Source: Actinomycetota bacterium (GTDB taxonomy: Bacteria > Actinomycetota > Actinomycetes > Actinomycetales > Actinomycetaceae). From it: DNA of 36,033 bases. The notes below the pieces were generated by a model. It saw nothing but the letters and a program-made list of their open reading frames with translations. It did not search any database and was not told where the DNA came from. Of this stretch, positions 7,830 through 18,960 are shown piece by piece (position 1 is the first letter of the stretch; each line of letters starts with the position of its first letter). The position numbers were made by a program, and so were the translations under genes. The DNA is taken from the NCBI GenBank assembly GCA_019425105.1, contig JAHYYD010000001.1:1-36033 (forward strand), in the 5' to 3' direction.

Positions 7830-8310
7830 TCGATGAACCAGATGCGTGCAGGCACGGCTTGATAGGGGGCCACACGGTGTTCCACGTGGTTGCCAGTTGT
7901 CGAGCCAATCCTGCAATGGTGGCTCCTTCGAAGCGCAACTGTCGGATCGCCCAGCGGATCGCCCGCACACCCAGACGCGCCCAGGGAGCACACACCTTCT
8001 CGCTATGCTCCAGGAACGTCACCGTCTGGCAGGTGCGTTCGCGGCACATCCAGCGCCGTATTGTGCCACCGGATCCGCATAGGGACCCCGGCCCAAGGGC
8101 GCGTCGATCACCTCCACCACCACACGCCCCTGACCGTGAGCAAGTTACCCCACAACCCGGGCACCCAGCACAGCGATCACAGGACTCTCTGTCGAGCACC
8201 GGACCACACTCCCGCCGAGCAACAGCAAGCAGATGGAAACCCTCCAAGTCGACGAGCAGATCACACCGATCACAACGATCAAGCGACACAGAGCAGCAGC
8301 AGGTGGGTGA
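7830..8310 (-). pseudogene. ISL3-family transposase, degenerate N-terminal fragment
   Basis: On the complement, CDLLVDLEGFHLLAVARRE, then CAGCPGCGV, then RRWMCRERTCQTVTFLEH and GATIAGLARQLATTWNTVW follow the order of the zinc-binding and helix-turn-helix N-terminus of ISL3 transposases. The middle (HGQGRVVVEVIDAPLGRGP) is in a different frame, so at least two frameshifts are present. The DDE catalytic domain is missing. Boundaries are approximate. The sequence 8311-8523 holds only the outer IS end and no gene. Confidence 0.65.
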
Positions 8311-8404
8311 GACACCGCCCGGGGTCCTTGACGATAGGGAGTAGAAGTCCGCTCATCATCAGGGACCTTGACCTCTACCCGCAACCCCCGACCAACACCC
8401 GGTC

Positions 8405-8430
8405 ACCCACACTCAACTCTGAAGAGCCCA
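8405..8430 (-). repeat. ISL3-type terminal inverted repeat
   Basis: On the complement the end reads GGCTCTTCAGAGTTGAGTGT and continues GGGTG. The GGCTCTTC start is typical of ISL3 elements. It lies upstream of the transposase fragment, as expected for the 5' end of the element. Closely related sequence makes up both arms of the palindrome at 9562-9627. Confidence 0.55.
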
Positions 8431-8523
8431 TAATCACCACACAATTCCAAACACTGCACATCAGACGACAGCTCACAACCAACCACCCAACAGCACTAGT
8501 ACCATAAAAACTGCTTACAGCCT

Positions 8524-8552
8524 ATGACACTTCCCTGTGTTGAGGGTATCCT
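8524..8552 (+). promoter_or_regulatory. Promoter of the DUF4062-like gene (leaderless)
   Basis: ATGACA (8524-8529), a 17-bp spacer and TATCCT (8547-8552) end 6 nt before the ATG at 8559. Transcription would therefore begin at about the start codon itself, a leaderless mRNA as is common in actinobacteria. Confidence 0.6.
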
Positions 8553-8558
8553 TGCAGT

Positions 8559-9419
8559 ATGGCTTTTTCTGCAACAGTACTCCGGGTAGCGATAGCGTCT
8601 CCCTCGGACATCCCCGAAGCGCGTGATGCAGTTGAAAGAGCACTTCACTCTTGGAATGACGCTAACTCAGCCACGAAGAATGTCATGCTACTGCCATGGA
8701 GATGGGAAACATCGTCAGTTCCCAAGCTCGGTAAGCATCCCCAAGTATTTGTCAATGAGCAGGGGATTGATAACGCAGACATAGTCATTGCCCTATTCGG
8801 TAGCAGGCTCGGAGCTCCGACGCCTGAAGCAATCTCAGGAACTGTAGAAGAGATCGAACGATCCGTAGAACGCGGGAAACACGTACATCTCTATTTTTCT
8901 GAAGCCCCTCATCCAAATGACGTGGACGTTGAGCAGCTGAAGGCTCTTCGTTCTTTTCGTGAAGAGATCAGCGAAAGAGGACTCCTTGCGACATTCGCAA
9001 ACCCGAGTCAGCTAGAACATAAGGTCTGGCAAGCAATCGAGCTAGACGTCTCAGAACTTGTGGACGGCGGGCAAGTTTTGGCTCCAGCAAGAAAGCGCGG
9101 AGCACAGTTTCGCGTCCAGTCACAGCAAAGCCAGCAGCTCAAAGAAACAGACTCGCGAGGCAGAGCGAAATATACAACGAATCATTGGCTAGAGGTCACG
9201 AACATCGGAGATTCCGCTGCCGAAAACGTAACATTCAGAGCAGAAGCCACTTCAGGTCCAATTATTCTTGTCACGCCAGAACAGCCAATTCGACTCGATC
9301 CTAATGTGACCTGGAAGCTCAATTTCTGCCTAACGATGGGGACTAGTGGCAGGCTTCAGCTGATCATTGACTGGGATGAAGACGAAGATCACAAGACAGA
9401 ACGCTTCGACTTTCAGTAG
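8559..9419 (+). CDS. DUF4062-like (TIR/SLOG-type) putative defence effector
   Basis: 286 aa. Residues ~7-125 have the Rossmann-like pattern of DUF4062 and related TIR-like nucleotide-processing domains: RVAIASPSDIPEARDAV, LLPWRWETSSVP, NADIVIALFGSRLGAPT, SGTVEEIERSVERGKHVHLYFS. Proteins with this domain are found in phage-defence loci, where they are thought to act on nucleotides such as NAD; that role is inferred here. A linker rich in Gln/Arg (~155-205) leads to a C-terminal beta-rich domain (WLEVTNIGDSAAENVTFRAEA, LIIDWDEDEDHKTERFDF) that could be a sensor. It sits next to IS debris and a restriction-modification operon, which supports a defence island. No partner gene overlaps it. Confidence 0.65.
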   Translation: MAFSATVLRVAIASPSDIPEARDAVERALHSWNDANSATKNVMLLPWRWETSSVPKLGKHPQVFVNEQGIDNADIVIALFGSRLGAPTPEAISGTVEEIERSVERGKHVHLYFSEAPHPNDVDVEQLKALRSFREEISERGLLATFANPSQLEHKVWQAIELDVSELVDGGQVLAPARKRGAQFRVQSQQSQQLKETDSRGRAKYTTNHWLEVTNIGDSAAENVTFRAEATSGPIILVTPEQPIRLDPNVTWKLNFCLTMGTSGRLQLIIDWDEDEDHKTERFDFQ

Positions 9420-9561
9420 GGCTATACAAGCTTCGTCCCTGCAAAAAGGACTCAACAAGCGGCTTCCGATTTGAACCACTCAGGCAACCAGCGAATACGA
9501 GCCGCCAACTTGTAGCAAGCGTGACAGGATAGCTTCGAGAAGGTAGTCGGTGGCATTTACA

Positions 9562-9627
9562 GCCTCTTCCGAGTTGAGTGTGGGTGGAGGCCTAGATGCC
9601 TCCACCCACACTCAACTCTCAAAAGCC
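9562..9627. mobile_element. 66-bp MITE-like palindrome built from two ISL3-like ends
   Basis: 9571-9591 and 9598-9618 are perfect 21-bp inverted repeats around the 6-nt loop CTAGAT. Each arm continues outward into a degraded GGCTCTTC-like end and matches the ISL3-type end at 8405-8430. It may be a minimal non-autonomous element or the scar of an internal deletion. It could also act as a terminator for the gene ending at 9419. Otherwise 9420-9782 shows no gene. Confidence 0.6.
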
Positions 9628-9782
9628 GTCAAAACCGCTGAAACTCAAGGGAAAACCGGCAAGTCACAGGGCTGAATTGAGCCCGCGATCAAGGGGGTAG
9701 ATGCGCCGATAGTCGATTCCGGAACAGGAATGTCCCCAAGTCGGCTATCAGTGACGCACCCGTTAGTGGTGTGTTCGGCTAC

Positions 9783-12352
<2,570 letters not shown>

Positions 12353-12353
<1 letters not shown>

Positions 12354-13972
12354 CACTCATCCTCCATCGGGCGCACAATCGACTCAATGAAGGCGATCTC
12401 CTCATCCGTCAGCCCGTACTTTGAGTACAACTCCTCATCCGTCCAGGTACGGTCCCATGACTGCTGGGGCATAAACGCATAGACACGGCGCGGCGCATCT
12501 TGAGTGGACTTGCGAAGTGAAACGAGGAACCGGGCGAATCGAGTCCGAAGATACGATGCGACGGATTGAGCCTCGCTCTCAGAGCTGAACGCGCCAGCAA
12601 TGACATATGTTTCAGTGCAGGCCGTTCCAGGCCCCGCAATAATCGGTTTTGATAAGAACTTCGTTTCTACGGCAGCACTGGTACCCTGCACCCGTGTCAT
12701 CAACACTTTCCAAGTGTCAACAAGTTCGATATTGAGTGGAAGATCGTCACGCTCGATCCACGACACCTTCTGAGATCCGAACAACTGAATCGGGTCAGTT
12801 TGGCCCGTTGGGGATTTCGCACCGTGAACGAAGGTTCGCAGCCCGAAGGGCTTGTTTGCCGAGACCATTTGGTCCATCGTGGGCTCGGAGAGTGACTGGA
12901 CTTTTCGCAGGATGGATACGGCTTCATTCTGGCGAACCAGAACGTCAAACTCATCAAGGTATCGCTCAGCCTCAGGCCCGAGTGGTTTGCCGTCCCACAT
13001 AGTTTGTACCGAGCATGGGCCATCGTGGTTTCGATCCCATAGGAAGTATGAGACGCCGCCGCGGATCTTCACGCCGGGAAATGCTTCGTAGAGCTTCGGG
13101 TAGTCGACCAAGCGCCGCAGTCGATGATCGTGAAGCATCTGGTCACGGTAATCGTCCAGTCCCTTACCGCCCGCGAACCATCGAGAGGGGGTGACCATGG
13201 TGACATAGCTGGGATCGAGGTCGAACGCTTTCTGCACAAAGAGCTGGTAGATCGGACTTGCCGAGGCGTTGTGCCCGCCGTCGCTCAGTTGGTATGGCGG
13301 GTTGCCGATCACGATGTCGAAGTGCATGGCGGCTCCAAAAATTTCGTTGATACGTTGCTTGATGTCGTCGGTGTGGATGAAGGCGTAGGCGTGGGTTTCG
13401 AGGTCGTCGCCTCGCCCGTAGTCGTTCTCTCCCGCGCCACAGTAGGAGCATTTGCGCCCCGTGTAGATGAAGATCTCGTCCCCGGTGAGTGGGTCGACTC
13501 GGCTCTCTCGCGTTCCGCCCGTCCAGGTGTGTTCGATGCGCTCGAACCAGATATTGCCGTCCGAGGTGTCAAAGCCCGTGCAGATCGAGTGCTTGCCATC
13601 AGCACGCTTGGAGCAGTACACGCTCCGCCTAGCCATGAGCGCAGTGAGCTCGGTGATCGCGATACCGTACACCTGCTTGGTCAGCACGTGGTTGACACGC
13701 TCCTGCAGGTCCGGAATCTGTGCCTCGAGGCCTTCGACGAGTCGGCGGGTAATTTCCCGGAGGAACACGCCCGTCTTCGTGAACGGATCCAGGAACGTCA
13801 CGTCCGGGTTCGCCCACAGGTTCTCACCGCCATGGTCGGCAGCCCATGCCTCAGCAACCATGTCGAGCATCGCGCTTGCCATCTCTGGCGGAGTGAACAC
13901 CTCGTCGTTGGACAGGTTCGCGATGCATGTGAGCACATCGGGGTTGTGAGTACGTGCCAGGAGGTTCTCCAT
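12353..13972 (-). CDS. Eco57I-like N6-adenine DNA methyltransferase
   Basis: 539 aa. The N-terminal motif X is NDEVFTPPEMASAMLDMV. A deviant motif I follows (TFLDPFTKTGVFL, with T-K-T-G where G-x-G is usual), then a Cys-rich insertion (CSYCGAGENDYGR) and motif IV IGNPPYQ (~245), the catalytic NPPY of N6-adenine methylases. The C-terminal half probably recognises DNA. It starts 1 nt after the stop of the small methylase, with GGAGG before the ATG, and its stop overlaps the helicase start, so the three genes form one translation unit. It would protect host DNA. The S-adenosylmethionine loop may be helped by the upstream gene, which carries a canonical motif I. Confidence 0.85.
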
Positions 13973-13973
13973 G

Positions 13974-14630
13974 TCATGCCTCCAATACGGCGATATCGGC
14001 CACGTTCATCGTGGGGAAAGATGTCGTGGGGGTGAAGATGTCGGCGATCTCCATGTTCCCGAAGAGTGTGTCTTCGCCGAAGGCGGATCGTTTGGCCAGG
14101 TCGCCGTAGAGGAAGTCGCGGCGCTGAAAGCGTCCTTTGCCTAGGTACCCCCACTCGGCGAAGGTGATTGCCTCACCATTGGGGAGTTTCATGGTGAGGG
14201 CGTCGGCTTGGACAATGTTTGTCTTGAGGACTACCTGGGCTGCTTGCGCCCACTCAGGTGCTGCGTCTGGGCCGAGGAAGTCCACAAAGATTGTGTGCAG
14301 GTTGTTGCGGCAGATCTGGGCGTTGTCCTCGAGGAGCTCAATGCCGTAGGTACACATCAGGCCCAGCAGTCCGTAGTGTCGGCGTTCAAACTCGTTCTTC
14401 CCGTAACGTGCCTGGCAGGTCGTGAGTTTGCGGCGCAGTACCTCTTGGAGGAATGCGCCTTCACCGCAGGCTGGCTCAAGGACACGGGCATCGATGCGCT
14501 CGGACTCGTCTTTGACCAGGTCGAGCATGGCGTCCACAATGTTGGAGGGAGTGAATACCTCACCATGGTCGGCGACTCGTTGTTTTGACTTTACTAGTCG
14601 CTCTGGTTGGGGATTCTCACCGTGGGTCAT
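13974..14630 (-). CDS. Small N6-adenine DNA methylase subunit (motif I only)
   Basis: 218 aa. It has motif X (GEVFTPSNIVDAMLDLV) and a canonical S-adenosylmethionine motif I (VLEPACGEGAFL), followed by the acidic motif (YGIELLEDNAQICRNNL). No NPPY/DPPY motif is present, so alone it should not methylate. It may act with the adjacent NPPY methylase, whose motif I is deviant. The start at 14630 (MTHGENP) is chosen because similarity begins there and a good -10 box lies 7 nt upstream; the open frame extends to 14909 but reads as non-protein. It is the first gene of the operon. Confidence 0.7.
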   Translation of the reverse strand: MTHGENPQPERLVKSKQRVADHGEVFTPSNIVDAMLDLVKDESERIDARVLEPACGEGAFLQEVLRRKLTTCQARYGKNEFERRHYGLLGLMCTYGIELLEDNAQICRNNLHTIFVDFLGPDAAPEWAQAAQVVLKTNIVQADALTMKLPNGEAITFAEWGYLGKGRFQRRDFLYGDLAKRSAFGEDTLFGNMEIADIFTPTTSFPTMNVADIAVLEA

Positions 14631-14637
14631 ATGACTA

Positions 14638-14665
14638 AGAATAGCGGGTAAGCTACGACACACAA
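14638..14665 (-). promoter_or_regulatory. Promoter of the restriction-modification operon (leaderless)
   Basis: On the complement, TTGTGT (14665-14660), a 16-bp spacer and TATTCT (14643-14638) end 7 nt before the ATG at 14630. No ribosome site is present, consistent with a leaderless transcript. Confidence 0.55.
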
Positions 14666-14758
14666 GCATGTTTTGTGTCGTGGAGCGGCTACAAGGGGAA
14701 TGCTGTATCGCGCGGCGTTTGCGCCTCTCCGGGATGTGGATGCGCGTACCCATGCCCT

Positions 14759-14831
14759 GCACATCCTCCCGCGTCCGCGCACATAATCGCACAAATGTGC
14801 AGTTATGATGCGCATCACCGCACGAGTGTGC
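14759..14831. promoter_or_regulatory. Shared upstream element, copy 3, with extra half-sites
   Basis: GCACAT at 14759 and the perfect-arm palindrome GCACAAATGTGC at 14789-14800 repeat the 30-bp spacing of copies 1 and 2, and GCACATCCTCCC is identical to copy 1. An extra GCACAT at 14779 and a palindrome GCACGAGTGTGC at 14820-14831 fall 20 and 61 bp from the first site, roughly whole helical turns. It is 159 bp upstream of the restriction-modification operon start. Confidence 0.5.
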
Positions 14832-14881
14832 GCCGCTCCAACAAGCAACGAGCCGGTTCGTGCCAATCCGTATCGTACGGC

Positions 14882-14922
14882 ATTTGTCTGGACTAATATC
14901 CTCGCCCATACGTCTGACAAAT
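14882..14922. promoter_or_regulatory. Inverted repeat ATTTGTC...GACAAAT, possible importer operator
   Basis: Perfect 7-bp arms (14882-14888 and 14916-14922) flank TAATATCCT, which could supply a -10 box on the plus strand. It lies about 280 bp before the lipoprotein gene at 15202. A control site for the importer is inferred; no local regulator gene is adjacent. Confidence 0.35.
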
Positions 14923-14959
14923 CAGCCCACAACCAGCCCACACGCACCCCAAAAACCCG

Positions 14960-14972
14960 CCCCGGCCTCGTC
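14960..14972 (+). repeat. 13-mer CCCCGGCCTCGTC, copy 2
   Basis: Exact copy in the leader region of the first sugar importer, a non-coding stretch. Confidence 0.6.
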
Positions 14973-15018
14973 CCACAAGGACCCGGAAAGTGAACGCCAC
15001 CACCCGTGTGTCCTAGGA

Positions 15019-15044
15019 TTGGGGGCACGCCGACGCGCCCCCAA
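15019..15044 (+). other. Leader hairpin TTGGGGGC-N10-GCCCCCAA
   Basis: Perfect 8-bp stem in the leader of the importer operon. The complement of the following sequence (GCGCTCCC, 6 nt, then GGGGGCGCGTC) closely resembles the leader hairpins before both DUF6318-like genes (about 1726-1755 and 4978-5008). No T-tract follows. Confidence 0.4.
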
Positions 15045-15201
15045 GGACGGGAGCGCCCGGCACGCAGCAGCACCGCACACGCGGCACCGCAAGGCAGGTC
15101 CAGCAACGAAGACGGACACGCCAAGCACCACCGCACGCCAGCAGAGCCGCCGCACAACCACAACCTCAACACCGACGTTGACCCACACAGAGGAGACTCC
15201 T

Positions 15202-16251
15202 ATGAAGCCCCGCCTCGCAGCTACAGCCCTCGTCGCCGCATCCGCATGCGCCCTCGCCCTCGGCGCCTGCACACCCGGCGACACCGCCCAATCCTCGTCC
15301 AGCCCCGCCGCGAAGGGCAGCGGAGACGGCAACTACACGATCGCCGTCGTCCCCAAGGACGCCACCAACCCCTGGTTCGTCCGCATGGAAACCGGCGTCA
15401 AGAAGTACGCCGAAGATACCGGCATGAACGCCTTCCAGAAGGGCCCCGCTGAAACCGACGCCACCATGCAGGCCCAGGTCATCCAAGACCTCATCGCCCA
15501 AGGCGTCGACGCCATCTGCGTCGTCCCCGTCGACCCCGGCGCCATCGAGCCCGTCCTCAAGCAGGCCATGGACGCAGGCATCGTCGTCGTCACCCACGAA
15601 GGCGCCTCCCAGGAAAACACGATGTACGACATCGAAGCCTTCAATAACAGTGAATACGGCGCGTTCATCATGGACAACCTCGCCCAAGCCATGGGTGAAG
15701 AAGGCGTCTACACCACCATGGTCGGCCACGTCACCAACGCCTCCCACAACGAATGGGCAGACGGCGCCGTCGCCCACCAGAAGGAGAAGTACCCCAAGAT
15801 GACGCTGCTCGAAGCCGAGCCCCGCGTCGAATCCCAGGACAACGGTGAAACCGCCTACCAGACCGCTAAGGAAGTCCTCAAGAAGTACCCCGAAGTCAAG
15901 GGCATCCTCGGCACCTCCTCCTTCGACGCGCCCGGCACCGCACGCGCCATCGAAGAGCTCGGCCTCAAGGGCAAAGTTTTCACCGCAGGCACGGGCATGC
16001 CCGCGGCCAACGCCCAAATCCTCAAGGATGGCTCCGTGTCGACCCTGACCCTCTGGGACCCCGCGGACGCCGGCTACGCCATGGCGTCCCTGGCCACCAA
16101 GGTCCTCAACGGTGAAAAGATCGAAGACGGCGTCAACCTCGGCGTCAAGGGATACGAATCCATGCACTTCTCGCAGGGCTCTACCAAGGTCCTCGAAGGC
16201 AACGGCTGGATCCAGATCACCAAGGACAACGTCGACTCCCTCGGCTTCTAA
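15202..16251 (+). CDS. Sugar ABC importer lipoprotein (substrate-binding protein)
   Basis: 349 aa. A lipoprotein signal ends in the lipobox LGAC (Cys ~24), then a Ser-rich linker and a Peripla_BP_4-type fold related to RhaS/LsrB/RbsB (NYTIAVVPKDATNPWFVRMETG, VDAICVVPVDPGAIEPVLKQAMDAGIVVVTHEG, VKGILGTSSFDAPG). It captures a sugar outside the membrane and delivers it to the permeases encoded downstream. ATG 15202 has AGAGGAG about 7 nt upstream; the longer open frame from 14860 has no signal. The ligand cannot be told from sequence. It belongs to the same broad family as the binding protein at 27135-28202 but is clearly distinct. A strong hairpin separates it from the ATPase gene. Confidence 0.9.
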   Translation: MKPRLAATALVAASACALALGACTPGDTAQSSSSPAAKGSGDGNYTIAVVPKDATNPWFVRMETGVKKYAEDTGMNAFQKGPAETDATMQAQVIQDLIAQGVDAICVVPVDPGAIEPVLKQAMDAGIVVVTHEGASQENTMYDIEAFNNSEYGAFIMDNLAQAMGEEGVYTTMVGHVTNASHNEWADGAVAHQKEKYPKMTLLEAEPRVESQDNGETAYQTAKEVLKKYPEVKGILGTSSFDAPGTARAIEELGLKGKVFTAGTGMPAANAQILKDGSVSTLTLWDPADAGYAMASLATKVLNGEKIEDGVNLGVKGYESMHFSQGSTKVLEGNGWIQITKDNVDSLGF

Positions 16252-16280
16252 CCGCTTCACCGCACACGACCACCCGCGTG

Positions 16281-16312
16281 CCACGGCCTCGTCCCAATGA
16301 ACGAGGCCGTGG
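16281..16312 (+). terminator. Intercistronic hairpin after the binding protein gene
   Basis: Perfect 12-bp stem CCACGGCCTCGT / ACGAGGCCGTGG with an 8-nt loop, lacking a T-tract. Such hairpins often protect the upstream message or reduce read-through, so that the binding protein is made in excess. One arm contains a one-mismatch copy of the CCCCGGCCTCGTC 13-mer. Confidence 0.65.
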
Positions 16313-16423
16313 CCGGGCCACCCCAGCGCGTGCACTGACGCTCGCGCACGAACAAACCTCCACGAGCGGGCGACAGCACCGCGCGGGCCCCGGGTCGGCA
16401 CCACGCGTCGGAAAGGACACCAC

Positions 16424-17950
16424 ATGGACACCCCAGTGCTGGCGGTACGACACGTCAGCAAATCCTTCGCAGGCGTGCGAGCCCTGGTCGACATCGACCT
16501 CGACATCGCGCCCGGAGAAATCCACTGCCTCGCCGGAGAAAACGGGTCGGGCAAATCCACCCTCATCAAAGTCATCTCCGGAGTCCACACCCCCGAACAG
16601 GGCACGGTCTCCATCGGGAACCGCGAGTTTACGCGACTGACACCCGCCGACGCCATCGACGCGGGCGTACGCGTCATCTACCAGGACTTCTCCATCTTCC
16701 CCAACCTCTCCGTCATGGAGAACATCGCGCTCGGCAGCGAAGTCGCCGCCGGACGCCGCCTCGTCAACCGCTCGCGCATGCGCGAAGTCGCCCGCGAAGC
16801 CGTCGCCAAAATCGGCTTCCAGGTCGACCTCGACGAACTCGTCGGCAACCTCTCCGTCGCCGACAAACAGCTTGTCGCCATCAGCCGGGCGCTCATGGGC
16901 GACGCGAAACTCATCATCATGGACGAGCCCACGACCGCCCTCACTAAGAAGGAAGTGCGCGCCCTCTTCGACATCGTCGCCGACCTGCAATCGCGTGGCA
17001 TCGCGATCCTCTTCGTGTCCCACAAGCTCGAAGAAGTCTTCGAAATCGCTCAGCGCTTCACCATCCTGCGCAGCGGACACAAGGTCATCACCTGCCCGAA
17101 GGAAGAGCTCGACCGCGCCAGCTTCGCCCGCCACATGACCGGGCGCGACTTCGACGAGGAGCGCTACCAGCCCGGCGACATCACCGAGGCCCCGATCCTC
17201 GAGGTTGAGGGTGCAACCGTTGCCGGCGCCTTCAACGACGCCACCCTGAGCGTGCGACCCGGCGAAATCCTCGGCATCACGGGCCTGCTGGGCTCCGGAC
17301 GCACCGAACTCGCCATGTCCCTCTTCGGGATGCTCCCCCTCGACTCCGGGCGCATCCGCGTCAAAGGCCACGACGTCACCCTGCGAGGCGTGCGCGACGC
17401 GATCGCGGCCGGCATCGCCTACGTCCCCGAAGACCGACTTACCGAAGGCCTCTTCCTCTCGCGCTCGATCGGCGAAAACATCACGATCTCTGAAATGGAA
17501 TCCTTCACCAAGGCCCTCGGATTCATCGACAAGAAAGCCATCCGCGACGAAGAGAAGAAGTGGGTGAAGCGCCTCGACGTCGTCACCCCCAACCCCGCCA
17601 ACGCCGTCAACACCCTGTCGGGCGGCAACCAGCAAAAGGTCGTCCTGGCCAAGTGGCTCGCCACCAAGCCCTCCGTCCTCATCCTCAACGGGCCCACCGT
17701 CGGCGTCGATATCGGCTCCAAATTCACGATCCACTCGATCCTGCGCGAACTCGCCGCGCAAGGCATGGCCGTCATCATCATCTCCGACGACATCGCCGAA
17801 GTGCTCACCAACTGCTCGACCATCGCCATCATGCGAGCCGGGCACCTGAGCGACCCGATCAACCCCGACACCCTCACCGAGGCCGAACTGACCCGGCTCC
17901 TGTCCGAAGACCAGGCCCCGGCCTCGTCGACCGAAGGGGGAGAGAACTAA
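16424..17950 (+). CDS. Sugar ABC importer ATPase, two fused nucleotide-binding domains
   Basis: 508 aa, RbsA/RhaT/LsrA type. Domain 1 has Walker A GENGSGKST (38-46), signature LSVADKQ and Walker B LIIMDEPTTALT. Domain 2 has the usual Arg-substituted Walker A (GLLGSGRTE) and an intact LSGGNQQKVVLAKWL signature. Its Walker B reads VLILNGPTVGVD where LILDEPTRGVD is usual, so both the Asp and the catalytic Glu are replaced; I recall similar deviations in some relatives. ATP hydrolysis should occur mainly at one site. AAAGGA lies before the ATG. The stop overlaps the next ATG by 1 nt. It energises import with the lipoprotein and two permeases. Confidence 0.9.
   Translation: MDTPVLAVRHVSKSFAGVRALVDIDLDIAPGEIHCLAGENGSGKSTLIKVISGVHTPEQGTVSIGNREFTRLTPADAIDAGVRVIYQDFSIFPNLSVMENIALGSEVAAGRRLVNRSRMREVAREAVAKIGFQVDLDELVGNLSVADKQLVAISRALMGDAKLIIMDEPTTALTKKEVRALFDIVADLQSRGIAILFVSHKLEEVFEIAQRFTILRSGHKVITCPKEELDRASFARHMTGRDFDEERYQPGDITEAPILEVEGATVAGAFNDATLSVRPGEILGITGLLGSGRTELAMSLFGMLPLDSGRIRVKGHDVTLRGVRDAIAAGIAYVPEDRLTEGLFLSRSIGENITISEMESFTKALGFIDKKAIRDEEKKWVKRLDVVTPNPANAVNTLSGGNQQKVVLAKWLATKPSVLILNGPTVGVDIGSKFTIHSILRELAAQGMAVIIISDDIAEVLTNCSTIAIMRAGHLSDPINPDTLTEAELTRLLSEDQAPASSTEGGEN
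17916..17928 (+). repeat. 13-mer CCCCGGCCTCGTC, copy 3
   Basis: Exact copy inside the last codons of the ATPase gene, in its non-conserved Ala/Ser-rich tail. Confidence 0.55.
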
Positions 17951-18951
17951 TGCCCCGACTCATCACGAAAGTCCTGCGCGCCAACGAATTCTGGGTGTTC
18001 CTGGTCATCGCCGCGCTCACCCTCGTCATCCAGGCGCGCTCCGGACAGTTCTACACGGCCAACAACCTCGTCGACCTGGCCGGCGCGATGGTGGTCCCCG
18101 GCCTCTTCGCCGTCGCCGCGCACCTCGTCCTCGTCTCCGGCGGCATCGACGTGTCCTTCCCGGCGCTGGCCTCCCTCGCGGTCTACGTGACCACAAAAGT
18201 CCTCGTCGACAACGGCTGGAACGGGCCCGTCATTGTGCCCTTCCTGATCGCCGCCGCCCTCGGTGCGGTCCTCGGCGCATTCAACGGCATCTTCACGTCG
18301 AGGCTGACCGTGCCCACGCTGATCATCACCCTGGGCACCGCCAACGTCTTCAACGGCGTCATGCAGGGTGCGCTCAAATCCGTGCAGATCAACACGATCC
18401 CCGAGTCCATGCGCTCCTTCGGATCCGCGTCCCTCTTCGTCGCCCGCAACGAAAGCTCCGGCCTGCAGTCCTCGATGCCTGTGTCCTTCCTGATCCTCGT
18501 CGCGGTCGTCGCGGTGGCCTTCTTCGTCACCCGCTATACGATGTTCGGACGCTCCCTCTTCGCCCTCGGCGGCGACGAGTCCGCGGCCGCCCGCGTCGGC
18601 TTCAAGGTGCGAGCCACCAAGTTCTGGCTCTACGTCCTCGTCGGCGTCATCGCCGCCCTGGCCGGCATGGTCCGCACCTGCTCCATGGGACAGATGCACC
18701 CCACCAACCTGCTCGGCATGGAAATGATGGTCATCGCAGCCGTCGTCCTGGGCGGCACCGCGATCACCGGCGGCAAGGGCTCGCTGACGGGCGTCATGCT
18801 CGGCACGCTGCTCATTGTCATCGTCCAAAACTCCATGATCCTCATGGGAATCCCGACGTTCTGGCAGGGCTTCGCCCTGGGCCTGCTCATCATCGTGGGA
18901 ACCGGCGTCTCCGCGCTTCAGGTCATGCGCGCCCGCCGCAACGCACACTAG
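17950..18951 (+). CDS. Sugar ABC importer permease 1
   Basis: 333 aa, BPD_transp_2 (RbsC/RhaP-like) family, with eight or more hydrophobic segments. Typical motifs are LVLVSGGIDVSFPALASLAVY, the AAALGAVLGAFNGIFTSRL loop, the permease-ATPase coupling segment MFGRSLFALGGDESAAARVGF, and VLGGTAITGGKGSLTGVMLGT. It forms half of the membrane channel. ATG 17950 overlaps the ATPase stop (TAATG) and follows a purine-rich GGGGGAGAG. The second permease follows after 9 nt. Confidence 0.9.
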   Translation: MPRLITKVLRANEFWVFLVIAALTLVIQARSGQFYTANNLVDLAGAMVVPGLFAVAAHLVLVSGGIDVSFPALASLAVYVTTKVLVDNGWNGPVIVPFLIAAALGAVLGAFNGIFTSRLTVPTLIITLGTANVFNGVMQGALKSVQINTIPESMRSFGSASLFVARNESSGLQSSMPVSFLILVAVVAVAFFVTRYTMFGRSLFALGGDESAAARVGFKVRATKFWLYVLVGVIAALAGMVRTCSMGQMHPTNLLGMEMMVIAAVVLGGTAITGGKGSLTGVMLGTLLIVIVQNSMILMGIPTFWQGFALGLLIIVGTGVSALQVMRARRNAH

Positions 18952-18960
18952 GAGGACCAC

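Noticed and set aside
14636..14909. N-terminal extension of the small methylase and N-terminal extension (14860) of the sugar-binding lipoprotein
   Set aside because: Both extensions are low-quality protein crossing promoter and operator-like sequence. The methylase start at 14630 and the lipoprotein start at 15202 have a promoter or ribosome site and signal sequence.
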